Shown: positions 18,392-26,169 of the stretch, one piece after another
How the letters are laid out: each line of letters starts with the position of its first letter
Numbering within the stretch: position 1 is the stretch's first letter
Assembly: GCA_017437285.1 (NCBI GenBank)
Contig: JAFSBM010000041.1
Location: forward strand, 1 to 64,000
DNA length: 64,000 bases
Source of the DNA: Ruminococcus sp.
Lineage (GTDB): Bacteria; Bacillota; Clostridia; Oscillospirales; Ruminococcaceae
Direction: 5' to 3'
Notes under the pieces: model-generated
Database searches by the model: none
Seen by the model: only the letters and a program-made list of their open reading frames with translations
What the model was told of the DNA's origin: nothing
Made by a program: the position numbers and the translations under genes

Positions 18392-18420
18392 ATTATACAT
18401 CATTTAAAATGGTGTGTCAA
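18392..18420 (-). promoter_or_regulatory. Promoter of the citrate synthase gene
   Basis: On the minus strand: perfect TTGACA (18415-18420), a 17-base spacer and perfect TATAAT (18392-18397). Confidence 0.8.
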
Positions 18421-18489
18421 TCGTATTTCCGTGATGAATGTGAAAGTTGTGTGATAATAGGGTGAAATCGCAACAGAGAGGACTTGCCT

Positions 18490-19539
18490 ATGAAAAGAGT
18501 TATAGCCTATGTGATGTTTCTTGTATCCGCCGCAGTCATACCTGCTATACCTGCCATATCCGCCAAATCGGAGAATTCTCCGCCCAAAGCGGAAACCCTT
18601 TCGCAGGAGGAAAAAGCTTCGGAATTGACAGAAACTGCTGAAACTGCCGAAACTGCCGAAAATACCGCCGTTTCATATGAGCCGTATCGTGTGCTGAATT
18701 GCTCCACAGGGGAAATTCAGGAGGTCAGCGTAAGGGATTATGTAATTGGTGCGGTGGCGGCTGAAATGCCTGCAAGCTTTGCAGAGGAGGCGTTGAAAGC
18801 ACAGGCGGTTGCCGCCCATACATATGCGGAGCGACAGCGGAATTTGCAGAAAAAATATCCCGATAAAGCATTGGGAAACGCTGATTTTTCAGATGACCCG
18901 AATAAATATCAGGGATTTTACACCGATGAAAAAATCCGCTATTATTTCGGGGATAACTACGATGTACACTATAATAAGATAGCAGAGGCAGTTGACGAAG
19001 TTCTGCCGTATATAATGATGTACGAGGATGAACCGATTATAGCCGCCTTTCACTCTATGTCATCGGGAAAGACGGAAAGTGCGGAAAATATGTGGGGTAC
19101 GGCAGTTGATTATCTTGTGCCTGTGAACAGCAAATCCGACAAGGACGCTCCCGATTATGCCGACGAATGTGAAATATCGGCAGAATTTGTCAGAGCAAGG
19201 CTTGAAAAGGTGATTGAGGGTATTCAGTTGGGGGATAATCCCGAAAACTGGATTAAAACAGGTGAGAAATCGCCCTCGGGAACGGTTTTAGAGGTGACAG
19301 TTGGCAACAAAAAGGTGACGGGCAATGATATTCGGCAGGCATTCGGACTGCGTTCAGCTGATTTTTCCGTGGAATTTGACGGAGAAAATTTCATCTTCCG
19401 CACCTGCGGCTATGGTCACGGTGTCGGTATGTCGCAGTATGGGGCGAATTATATGGCGGAAAAGGGCAGTAAATGGCAGGAAATCCTCGAACATTACTAT
19501 TGTGATGTGGAGATTTTTAAAGTTGATGTTAACCGTTAG
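18490..19539 (+). CDS. SpoIID/LytB-domain protein (spore peptidoglycan lytic transglycosylase-like)
   Basis: 349 residues from the ATG at 18490, which follows AGAGAGG by 8 bases. A signal peptide or anchor (about 1-23) precedes a Glu/Thr-rich stretch with repeated ETAETAE. The SpoIID domain fills about 65-345. It includes VRDYVIGAVAAEMPASFAEE, whose Glu is the likely catalytic residue, and a C-terminal FRTCGYGHGVGMSQYGA segment. SpoIID degrades peptidoglycan during engulfment. A SpoIID role is plausible given the other spore genes here, but LytB-type amidase enhancers share the fold. Confidence 0.85.
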   Translation: MKRVIAYVMFLVSAAVIPAIPAISAKSENSPPKAETLSQEEKASELTETAETAETAENTAVSYEPYRVLNCSTGEIQEVSVRDYVIGAVAAEMPASFAEEALKAQAVAAHTYAERQRNLQKKYPDKALGNADFSDDPNKYQGFYTDEKIRYYFGDNYDVHYNKIAEAVDEVLPYIMMYEDEPIIAAFHSMSSGKTESAENMWGTAVDYLVPVNSKSDKDAPDYADECEISAEFVRARLEKVIEGIQLGDNPENWIKTGEKSPSGTVLEVTVGNKKVTGNDIRQAFGLRSADFSVEFDGENFIFRTCGYGHGVGMSQYGANYMAEKGSKWQEILEHYYCDVEIFKVDVNR

Positions 19540-19963
19540 CCTTTCGGCAATGCGTAATGCGTAATTATTATAAAAGCTTTTAGCTGTTAGCCGTTAGCCT
19601 TTAGCTTTTTTGTATGCTGATTACAAATAATAACAGTTCACATAAGAAAAGGCGGCAATCGTTAAGACTGCCGCCCACATAATTACGCATTACGCATTGA
19701 AGTAATTTCTACCGTCCAAAAAAGCTAATAGCTAATGGCTTTAGAGATGCCCATAAATTTCGTACCGAAATTGCGGGCGGATAATATCCGCCCCTACAGA
19801 GAATTATGGTTTCTGATGAAATTACCGCACCCATTGGCTAACGGCTTGCAACCTAATTACGCATTAAAAAAGGACGGCAGTTGTAAAAAATGCCGTCCAT
19901 AAATTCTTAATTTAATTACACATTGACAAAAGCGTCCACTTTCTAACCTCTTACCTCTAACTT
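19540..19963. repeat. 424-bp intergenic region made of repeats and terminator hairpins
   Basis: No gene is visible between the convergent SpoIID-like and lipoprotein genes. The region holds TTAGC-type units (about 19529-19606), TAATTACGCATTACGCATT repeats, a hairpin at 19651-19676, a MITE family 1 relic (TTTAGAGATGCCC, 19740-19752), a GGGCGGATAATATCCGCCC palindrome (about 19770-19788) with its usual flanks, and a second hairpin at 19872-19898 (GGACGGCA / TGCCGTCC) preceded by A7. That second hairpin would terminate the leftward lipoprotein gene. Confidence 0.7.
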
Positions 19964-20701
19964 CTAATAGGGTAGCTTGAACTTCGACACTTTCCATTTT
20001 CCGTCGTTCTCTTTAACGATGATGAACTCCTGTTCTTCTGTGTAAGCCTCGCCGCCATACTCTGTTTCGTCGTATTTATCCAGTACCTTAAAGCGGATTT
20101 CGCCCTCATCTCTGCCTGTGATTTCCACAACTTCTGAGTCAACATAAAAAATATTAGTGCCTCTGTTGCCGTTAAGACTGTAAACTCTGCCGTCTTTTTG
20201 CTTGAACAATTCATCAATATCATCGTCGTAATCCTCGCTGAAAACCTCACGGAATTCCGCTTTTACATCGTCAATGGAATTAATTCCCTGTTCAGTAACG
20301 AGGTAATATTGCCAATCGTATTCGTTAGTGATATATTCCGATGCATCAATGGAATATGGCGTACCTAAAGAAAATTTCTGTTCAACTTCACAAGCCTTAT
20401 CAAAAAACAGCTGTGCCGCCTCTAAAACTTTTTCGTCAAGTTCTTCCTCAAAGGCAGGTATATCCTCGGGCATGGTAAATTCCTCTGTGGCGGTTTCAGT
20501 TGTGACTTCCGTTTTTTCTGCAGCGGTTGTTGATGTTTCCTCCGATTTTTTCTCGGTTGATGCAGTAGTTTCCTCTGCTGATTTTGTTTCCGTTGTCACA
20601 GCAGAAACGCTTTCGGAGAAGCTGTTTTCCTTATCCTCTTTTTTATCACAGGCGGTAAGCAGCATAAGCAATGCCGCACCGATTGCCCAGTATTTCTTCA
20701 T
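19964..20701 (-). CDS. Secreted lipoprotein with Thr/Glu-rich linker, unknown function
   Basis: 245 residues. The signal peptide ends in LLTAC, with lipidated Cys18. Residues about 20-90 are a low-complexity Ser/Thr/Glu linker. The C-terminal 150 residues form a compact domain beginning near FEEELDEKVLEAAQLFF and ending in DGKWKVSKFKLPY, the style of NTF2-like or SCP-like secreted domains; I do not recognise it with confidence. It starts at the stop codon of rnr (TAATG) and is probably co-transcribed with it. Confidence 0.75.
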   Translation of the reverse strand: MKKYWAIGAALLMLLTACDKKEDKENSFSESVSAVTTETKSAEETTASTEKKSEETSTTAAEKTEVTTETATEEFTMPEDIPAFEEELDEKVLEAAQLFFDKACEVEQKFSLGTPYSIDASEYITNEYDWQYYLVTEQGINSIDDVKAEFREVFSEDYDDDIDELFKQKDGRVYSLNGNRGTNIFYVDSEVVEITGRDEGEIRFKVLDKYDETEYGGEAYTEEQEFIIVKENDGKWKVSKFKLPY

Positions 20702-22854
20702 TAATAATCCTCCTCATCATCAAGCACAAAGTCAATTGTTCCCTCGCTTACATTTACAGCCGCACAAAGTACCTGTACCGTATCGCCCAATTCATAGGAA
20801 ACACCGCTGAATTTCTCCGTAAGTGCCACAGGTTCGCTGTAATCGTATTCGCCCTCGGGAAGTGTACGGATGTGGACAAGTCCCTCCACGGAATTTTCAA
20901 GCATAACGTAAAATCCGAATTCCGTCACGCTTGAAATCTTCGCCGTAAAGCTTTCGCCGATGTGCTGTTTCATATATTCAGCCTTGTAAATATCTTCGCA
21001 ATCCCTTTCAACAGATACCGCACGAACCTCCGTTGATGACGCTCTTTCGGCGGCATTTACAGCAAATCCGCTGTATCTCTTATTGAGCCATTTTTCATCA
21101 TAGCCTGCAAGAACATCAGTTATAATACGGTGAATTGCCAAGTCGGAATATCGTCTTATAGGCGATGTAAAATGTGCGTAATCATCTAAAACAAGTCCGA
21201 AATGTCCCAGCGGTTCTTCTGAATATTTCGCCTTTGCCATTGAACGGAGAACCATCATATTGACTGCTTCGTACTTGTCAGTTCCTCTTGCATTTTCAAG
21301 AATTGCCGCCGCATGAGCAGGCTTGAACTCCTGAAAATGGGGATAATCCACATTTATTTTTGTCAGCATTTCGCAAAGTGACGCTGTTTTCTCCTCGGGT
21401 GGAGCTTCGTGAATACGATACACAAAGGGGATTTTCTTGTCACGGGCAAGCCTTGCTGCCGCCTCGTTGGCACAGAGCATAAATTCCTCGATAATTCGCT
21501 CTGATTTGCCCCTTTCACGGGGTATAACATCACAGCAGATTCCTCGCTCGTTGATTATAAGCTTGCTTTCAACTGTTTCAAGTTCGGGAGCGTGACGCTG
21601 TTTTTTACGCTCTATGAGAATATCCGCCAGCCTGTCAATAAGCTGGATTTCCTTTTCAACACAGGCATATTTTGCCTTTATATCGTCATTTGCGTTGCCT
21701 GCAAGTATTTCGTTTATCTCCGCATAAACACCCTTTACCCTTGAACGGATAACCGATTTTCCAAAGGCATATTTCAGCATTTCGCCGTCCTCGCCCAATT
21801 CCATAAAGGCTGAAAGTGCCAGTCTGTCCTCATCGGGATTGAGTGAACAAATGCCGTTGGAAAGCTCCTTTGGCAGCATTGGTATAACCTTATCCGCATA
21901 GTAAACGCTTGTACCACGACTCATAGCCTCTTTATCAAGTCCGCTGTTGCCCTTGACATAGTGGGAAACATCGGCAATGTGAACGCCTAAAAGCCAGCCC
22001 TTTTCCGTTTTTTCAACGGAAATTGCGTCGTCAAGGTCTTTTGACTCGCTGCTGTCAATGGTGAAAATCGCCATATGACGCAAATCTTCACGATTGTTGA
22101 AGCTGTATTCCTGAACTCCCGCATCTGAAATTTTACGTGCTTCTTTCTGCACTTCATCGGGGAAAACCGTATTCACACCGCTGGCAACAATTACGGATTC
22201 CGCACAAGCCGCAGCACAATCGGAGCTGCCGAAAACAGAAACGATTTTCACCTTATGCTCGGAATGTCGTCTGCCACGATAGACGATTTCAGCCATAACC
22301 TTATCGCCCTCGGCATATTCCACACTTTCGCCCCTTGAAATAATCATATTATTTCGTGAAGCCGTATCGGGAATAAAACAAAGTCCGCCGTCAGCGTATT
22401 CAATAACTCCTGTAAGAGTTCCGCTGCCTATGCTTAAAATGTCAATGACCTCGCCCTCGGGTTCTCCTGAACGTGAGGGAATATCCGTTATAAGTACACG
22501 GTCATGAGGCATTGCACCCATCATACATTTTCCGGGGATAAAATATTCCGTGCCGTCCTCTGTGACAGCAAAACCGAATGTGCGGCTAAGACGTGTAACC
22601 TCCGCCGCCTTAAATCCCATACGTGAACAGAGAGCGACTTTCATTCCCTTTCGCACGGTAACAATGCCATCTGTGCGAAGTTCCCCGAAAGCCTGCACAA
22701 AATTATCCCTGCCCGATTTCTTTGTACGGCATTTTGTTTCAAGCTCGTTGAGGGGAATAAGCCTTTTCCCTGTGCTGAGATATGTCACTATTTTATTCTT
22801 GTAACTTTCGACGGTTACGTTATCTTTTGAATGTTTTTTATTTTTTTCTGCCAT
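20701..22854 (-). CDS. rnr: Ribonuclease R
   Basis: A 717-residue 3'-5' exoribonuclease of the RNB family that degrades structured RNA and helps tmRNA quality control. An N-terminal winged helix and cold-shock/OB domains (about 1-230) precede the RNB catalytic domain with DSSESKDLDDAISV, whose aspartates bind Mg2+. The C-terminal S1 domain begins at GESFTAKISSVTEFGFYV. It lies 62 bp downstream of secG, the same neighbour order (secG-rnr) as in Bacillus, with a terminator in between. Confidence 0.95.
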   Translation of the reverse strand: MAEKNKKHSKDNVTVESYKNKIVTYLSTGKRLIPLNELETKCRTKKSGRDNFVQAFGELRTDGIVTVRKGMKVALCSRMGFKAAEVTRLSRTFGFAVTEDGTEYFIPGKCMMGAMPHDRVLITDIPSRSGEPEGEVIDILSIGSGTLTGVIEYADGGLCFIPDTASRNNMIISRGESVEYAEGDKVMAEIVYRGRRHSEHKVKIVSVFGSSDCAAACAESVIVASGVNTVFPDEVQKEARKISDAGVQEYSFNNREDLRHMAIFTIDSSESKDLDDAISVEKTEKGWLLGVHIADVSHYVKGNSGLDKEAMSRGTSVYYADKVIPMLPKELSNGICSLNPDEDRLALSAFMELGEDGEMLKYAFGKSVIRSRVKGVYAEINEILAGNANDDIKAKYACVEKEIQLIDRLADILIERKKQRHAPELETVESKLIINERGICCDVIPRERGKSERIIEEFMLCANEAAARLARDKKIPFVYRIHEAPPEEKTASLCEMLTKINVDYPHFQEFKPAHAAAILENARGTDKYEAVNMMVLRSMAKAKYSEEPLGHFGLVLDDYAHFTSPIRRYSDLAIHRIITDVLAGYDEKWLNKRYSGFAVNAAERASSTEVRAVSVERDCEDIYKAEYMKQHIGESFTAKISSVTEFGFYVMLENSVEGLVHIRTLPEGEYDYSEPVALTEKFSGVSYELGDTVQVLCAAVNVSEGTIDFVLDDEEDY

Positions 22855-22886
22855 TTTTTACTCCTTTTATCGGAATTACCAAAAAA

Positions 22887-22910
22887 GCCCCATGACCTTA
22901 GTCACGGGGC
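22887..22910 (-). terminator. Terminator after secG
   Basis: On the minus strand GCCCCGTGAC pairs with GTCATGGGGC and is followed by six T residues (22881-22886), 7 bases past the secG stop codon. Confidence 0.85.
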
Positions 22911-22916
22911 AATTCA

Positions 22917-23174
22917 TTACTTAGTAAAAATCGGAATGATATTTACAGCAAGTGTGATTACGAAAAGGATAATACCTGCTGTTCTTGTCATTCTTCCGAG
23001 AACAGCTTCACGGCTTCTGCTCTCATTTCTTCCATAGAATGAATCTGAACTTGCACCTGTAAGGGCGTTTGTCATACTGTCGCCCGACTTATTTTCCTGC
23101 ATAAGGCAGAGAACAATGATAGCAATACAAGCAATGAGGAGAACTGCTCCTCCGATGATTTCCAGTAATTCCAT
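22917..23174 (-). CDS. secG: Preprotein translocase subunit SecG
   Basis: An 85-residue membrane protein with two hydrophobic helices (about 5-25 and 60-82) joined by a polar loop containing NALTGASSDSFYGRN, the pattern of SecG. It supports SecYEG export. The frame is open to 23273, but the ATG at 23172-23174 has GGAGG 6 bases upstream, and the upstream residues are not SecG-like. Confidence 0.9.
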   Translation of the reverse strand: MELLEIIGGAVLLIACIAIIVLCLMQENKSGDSMTNALTGASSDSFYGRNESRSREAVLGRMTRTAGIILFVITLAVNIIPIFTK

Positions 23175-23244
23175 AATATACCTCCGTATAATTTTCGTAT
23201 TTGTCAGCAATTGAAAAATTGCACTTTTTTTAATCAGTATTACA

Positions 23245-23273
23245 ATTATAACATAATTGAAAGGTTTTTGCAA
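23245..23273 (-). promoter_or_regulatory. Promoter of secG
   Basis: On the minus strand: TTGCAA (23268-23273), a 17-base spacer and TATAAT (23245-23250). Confidence 0.6.
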
Positions 23274-23318
23274 GGGTTTTCCCGAAAAATCCGCAAAAAA
23301 TTTTCAACACATTTTTGT

Positions 23319-23347
23319 GCATATGTTACAACTTTCGTGAATATAAT
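23319..23347 (+). promoter_or_regulatory. Candidate sigma-E-type promoter of yabP
   Basis: GCATATG (23319-23325), 14 bases, then AATATAAT (23340-23347). This fits the mother-cell sigma-E pattern (kmATAtt, 14-15 bases, CATACAhT) at most positions. A sigma-A -10 (TATAAT) overlaps, so it is not exclusive. The yabP operon is sigma-E controlled in Bacillus. Confidence 0.4.
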
Positions 23348-23381
23348 AGAGGGAAAGACTCAGGCACAGGAGGAAAATCGT

Positions 23382-23672
23382 ATGAAAGAAAAAAACATAT
23401 CATTACAGCCGAAAACTAACCATTCCATTATAATGGAAAACCGCAGGACTATGAATATTTCAGGAATTACCGATGTTGACAGCTTCGACGAAAAAACAAT
23501 CGTCCTATTTACACAGCTGGGGGAGCTGACAATTAAGGGCAGGGAACTTCACATCGACTCAATGAGCGTAGAAACTGGAGATATGGTGATTACAGGGGAT
23601 ATATGGTCAGCGGTTTACGGTGACCGTGATAGGAAAAAGCCTGTTTCAGCCATTGGGAGGCTGTTCAGATGA
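23382..23672 (+). CDS. yabP: Sporulation protein YabP
   Basis: A 96-residue YabP/YqfC-family protein needed in Bacillus for spore coat or cortex morphogenesis. The family signature is seen in HSIIMENRRTMNISGITDVDSFDE, with TQLGELTIKGREL and a C-terminal GDIWSAVYGD. AGGAGG stands 8 bases before the ATG at 23382. The longer frame from 23211 lacks a ribosome site. It overlaps yabQ by 4 bp. Confidence 0.9.
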   Translation: MKEKNISLQPKTNHSIIMENRRTMNISGITDVDSFDEKTIVLFTQLGELTIKGRELHIDSMSVETGDMVITGDIWSAVYGDRDRKKPVSAIGRLFR

Positions 23673-24124
23673 ACGTCCCCGAAACCTTTTTCACCATAAG
23701 CGAGGAACTTCGGCTGTTTTTCCTTTCCTGCATTGCAGGGGGAATTTTCGGGATTTACTACGACATTTTCAGAACTCTCCGCATTATAATTCCCCACCAC
23801 AGCTTTTTTGTATTCCTTGAGGACGCTGTTTTCCTCGGAACTTACGCTGTTTTTCTCTCGGCATTCGCTTCGGCGGAGGCTCGTGGGGAACTTCGTGCAT
23901 ATTATGCTTTTGGCGGTATACTGGGATTTATCCTGTATTATTTCACCGTGGGAAAATTCGTTGTACGGCTTATGGAGAGGATTGTTCAGCTGTTGAAATC
24001 CCTGTTCAACATCATTGTTAAACCTGCTAAATTCATTATGGTTAAATTTGTAGGAATTAACAAAAACTCTGTTAAATCAAATAAAAATGCTCTACACCTA
24101 TTGCAAAAGAACAGTAAAATATAG
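23669..24124 (+). CDS. yabQ: Spore cortex biosynthesis protein YabQ
   Basis: A 151-residue membrane protein of the YabQ family. Hydrophobic segments lie near residues 12-30, 45-65 and 70-95, with the family-typical GGIFGIYYDIFRTLR after the first. YabQ is required for cortex formation in Bacillus. Overlap with yabP and the following divIC keep the conserved yabP-yabQ-divIC order. Confidence 0.88.
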   Translation: MNVPETFFTISEELRLFFLSCIAGGIFGIYYDIFRTLRIIIPHHSFFVFLEDAVFLGTYAVFLSAFASAEARGELRAYYAFGGILGFILYYFTVGKFVVRLMERIVQLLKSLFNIIVKPAKFIMVKFVGINKNSVKSNKNALHLLQKNSKI

Positions 24125-24158
24125 TATAATAATATAAGTATATTGAAAAAGAAAGAGC

Positions 24159-24491
24159 GTGACAAAATTGGCTTCATCAAAAAATAAAAAAACTAAGAAG
24201 CAAGCTAAAAATAAAGGACTATTCAACAGTATGCTGTTCAAGCTCCTTGCAGGAGCTGTTATAATCGGCTGTGCGGTGCTGTTTGTTACAACTGAAACCG
24301 ATTGTATCAATAAGGAAGCGGAACTTGCGGCTTTACAGGCACAGATTGACGCTTACAACATTGAAAATGCCGAATTACAGCGTACTCTCAGCAGCGATGA
24401 CCTTTCTGCATATATGGAACGCATTGCTTTAGAAGAAAAGGATTATGCTTATCCCGATGAGCGAAGATTCTATGACACATCAAGAGATTGA
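24159..24491 (+). CDS. Septum formation initiator family protein (DivIC/FtsB-like)
   Basis: 110 residues. A very basic N-terminal tail, one membrane helix (about 26-44) and a coiled coil (about 48-75, with AELAALQAQIDAYNIENAELQ) are the layout of DivIC, which binds FtsL in the divisome. The C-terminal ERIALEEKDYAYPDERRFYD matches the family end. Start is GTG at 24159; a TTG three codons on is possible. Identity is backed by its place between yabQ and the S1 protein gene. Confidence 0.85.
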   Translation: MTKLASSKNKKTKKQAKNKGLFNSMLFKLLAGAVIIGCAVLFVTTETDCINKEAELAALQAQIDAYNIENAELQRTLSSDDLSAYMERIALEEKDYAYPDERRFYDTSRD

Positions 24492-24496
24492 CATAA

Positions 24497-24660
24497 GGGA
24501 ACCCCTAAAAACCTACCTCACGGTGAACTTTCTATGACAAACATCATTTACTGCGTTGCCAAACCTTGCAATACAGCAAGTATTACTGCGGTTTGCCGCC
24601 TTGTAACTGATATTTGTCATGTACGAAATTTCACTCGTGTTTCGGTTTTTAGAGAACCCC
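24497..24660. mobile_element. Family 2 mini-element with internal insertion
   Basis: The ends GGGAACCCCTAAAAACC and GGTTTTTAGAGAACCCC match the 64-bp element at 15622. The shared core is split after CTCACGG by about 100 bp of unrelated DNA, itself bounded by TGACAAACATCA and TGATATTTGTCA, before resuming at CTCGTGTTTCGG. It fills the gap between divIC and the S1 gene. Confidence 0.5.
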
Positions 24661-24714
24661 GGAAAATCGACATAAAGAACAAAGGATATTATAATTAAGG
24701 AGTTAAAAATACAT

Positions 24715-25155
24715 ATGCAGCTTGAAATCGGAAAAATCTACACAGGCAAAGTAAAGGGAATTGCACAGTACGGTGCTTTCGTTGACATTGACGGAGGCGG
24801 CACAGGTATGGTGCATATTTCCGAAGTATCCAGCACTTTTGTAAATGCTATCCGTGACCACCTCACAGAGGGACAGGAAGTCAGAGTCAAGGTTATCGGC
24901 ATTAACGAGCAGGGCAAGGTAAGCCTTTCAATTAAAAAGGCTGAAGCGGCACAGGAGGACGGCGAAAATCAGGAAAAGAAGCCTTTCAAGAAAGACCGCA
25001 GACCTAAGCCAAATGTTTATGAACCCAAGAAGTCCATTCCCCAGTCGGAAATGACATTCGACGATATGCTTGCACACTTCAAGCAGTCAAGTGAGGAGCG
25101 AATCAGCGACCTCAAACGCAGTACCGACAGAAAGAACGGCACAAGAAGAAAGTAA
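24715..25155 (+). CDS. S1 RNA-binding domain protein (YabR-like)
   Basis: A 146-residue protein. An S1/OB domain fills residues 1-72 (GKIYTGKVKGIAQYGAFVDI then GMVHISEVS). A basic, disordered tail follows, ending in NGTRRK. It corresponds to YabR, which sits after divIC in Bacillus. Members bind RNA or associate with ribosomes; the exact role is unclear. AAGGAG precedes the ATG, and a strong terminator follows. Confidence 0.88.
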   Translation: MQLEIGKIYTGKVKGIAQYGAFVDIDGGGTGMVHISEVSSTFVNAIRDHLTEGQEVRVKVIGINEQGKVSLSIKKAEAAQEDGENQEKKPFKKDRRPKPNVYEPKKSIPQSEMTFDDMLAHFKQSSEERISDLKRSTDRKNGTRRK

Positions 25156-25244
25156 ATTTTACGGCGGCAGTTTGGTTTAATGCGTAATTATTTAAAACTG
25201 TTAGCTTTTTGGAAACGGCAGATTAATTAAACATTATGAATAAT

Positions 25245-25274
25245 AAACGGCAGATTTATTTCTGCCGTTTTTTT
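25245..25274 (+). terminator. Terminator after the S1 protein gene
   Basis: AAACGGCAGA (25245-25254) pairs with TCTGCCGTTT (25261-25270) and runs into T7. Confidence 0.85.
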
Positions 25275-25287
25275 GTGAATATATTAG

Positions 25288-25445
25288 GGGCATCTCTAAA
25301 AACCCCTTTTGAGAAAAAACAGCTATGCACGACATCTGCTGTGTCAACCTCCCTCGGAGTGCGTCAGCACGCCTTCGGAAGGTTTCCTTGCAGCTGCCGC
25401 ACCTATCTGTTTTTTCTTTAATCAAACGGGTTTTTAGAGATGCCC
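25288..25445. mobile_element. MITE family 1, copy A
   Basis: A 158-bp non-coding element with terminal inverted repeats GGGCATCTCTAAAAACCC. It is flanked by TTAG on both sides (25284-25287 and 25446-25449), a 4-bp target duplication. The right TTAG includes the stop codon of the next gene. The inner part carries a GC-rich stem around GTGCGTCAGCAC. Copies B (52404) and C (59812, inverted) are near-identical. No transposase is in the window. Confidence 0.8.
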
Positions 25446-26147
25446 TTAGGTTACAAGCTCACGTTTCATCAGAATAAAATCAAAAACGTCAAGCCTGTTA
25501 TCCTCGTAAAAATTTCCTGCCTGCTGATTTTCTAATTCAATATCAGTTCCAAGCAGCCATTTCTGGAGTGTTACAGCATCAGCTATGTTAAATTCAAAAT
25601 CCCCATTTACATCGCCTTTTATCACATCAGCAATTTCCTCTGTTTCGGTAATGGTGAAATCCTCGCTTATTATATAATTTCTGATTATTTTTTTATCATC
25701 GGGGATATTCTCCCATGACCGCCCTGCTGCAAATGATAATCTGAGTGTACCTGCTGTAACCGCTTCATAAACGCTGACAATTTTTGCTGCACCGCCGCCG
25801 GCTCCCACTATGCCGTCAGAAGCTGAATATTGCCTGTATTCCTTAATTTCCGCTGTGCCGTACTGCTTAACCATAAGCTTTGCACCTGTACTGTAATTGA
25901 CTTCGCCGCAATAAACAATGTATTTGCCGTGAACTGAAATATTGCCGTATTCTTTTATAAATTCAGCGTGTTCATCTTCGGATATAGCAAGCAATTCATC
26001 TAAAGTCATTTCTTTGGAAGTGCTTTCCCATTCAGCTAAGCCAGCCGAAAAATCGTCATCGGCATTAACAGCCGTTCCGTATATGCTGTTAAAAGCTGAA
26101 AATGCAGCTATAACCGATAATGCCAGCGAAAATACTTTCTTTTTCAT
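25446..26147 (-). CDS. Secreted protein with degenerate C-terminal dockerin
   Basis: 233 residues. A signal peptide (about 1-28) leads into a segment MTLDELLAISEDEHAEFIKEYG (about 45-66) that resembles the start of the ectodomain of the anti-sigma-like protein encoded just upstream. A middle domain follows. Residues 178-233 form a type I dockerin: the first loop is good (GDVNGDFEFNIADAV), while the second (NFYEDNRLDVFDF) is degenerate. It is the third gene of the sigma/anti-sigma run, 22 bp after the latter. MITE copy A touches its stop codon. Confidence 0.75.
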   Translation of the reverse strand: MKKKVFSLALSVIAAFSAFNSIYGTAVNADDDFSAGLAEWESTSKEMTLDELLAISEDEHAEFIKEYGNISVHGKYIVYCGEVNYSTGAKLMVKQYGTAEIKEYRQYSASDGIVGAGGGAAKIVSVYEAVTAGTLRLSFAAGRSWENIPDDKKIIRNYIISEDFTITETEEIADVIKGDVNGDFEFNIADAVTLQKWLLGTDIELENQQAGNFYEDNRLDVFDFILMKRELVT

Positions 26148-26169
26148 AATAAAATCTCCTTAAAACCCA

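Noticed and set aside
18507..18707. Minus-strand frame with repeated VSAVSAVSA
   Set aside because: Antisense of the ETAETAE repeat in the SpoIID-like protein.
23211..23381. Longer N-terminus for YabP
   Set aside because: This part overlaps the secG promoter region, lacks a ribosome site, and the family starts near the ATG at 23382.
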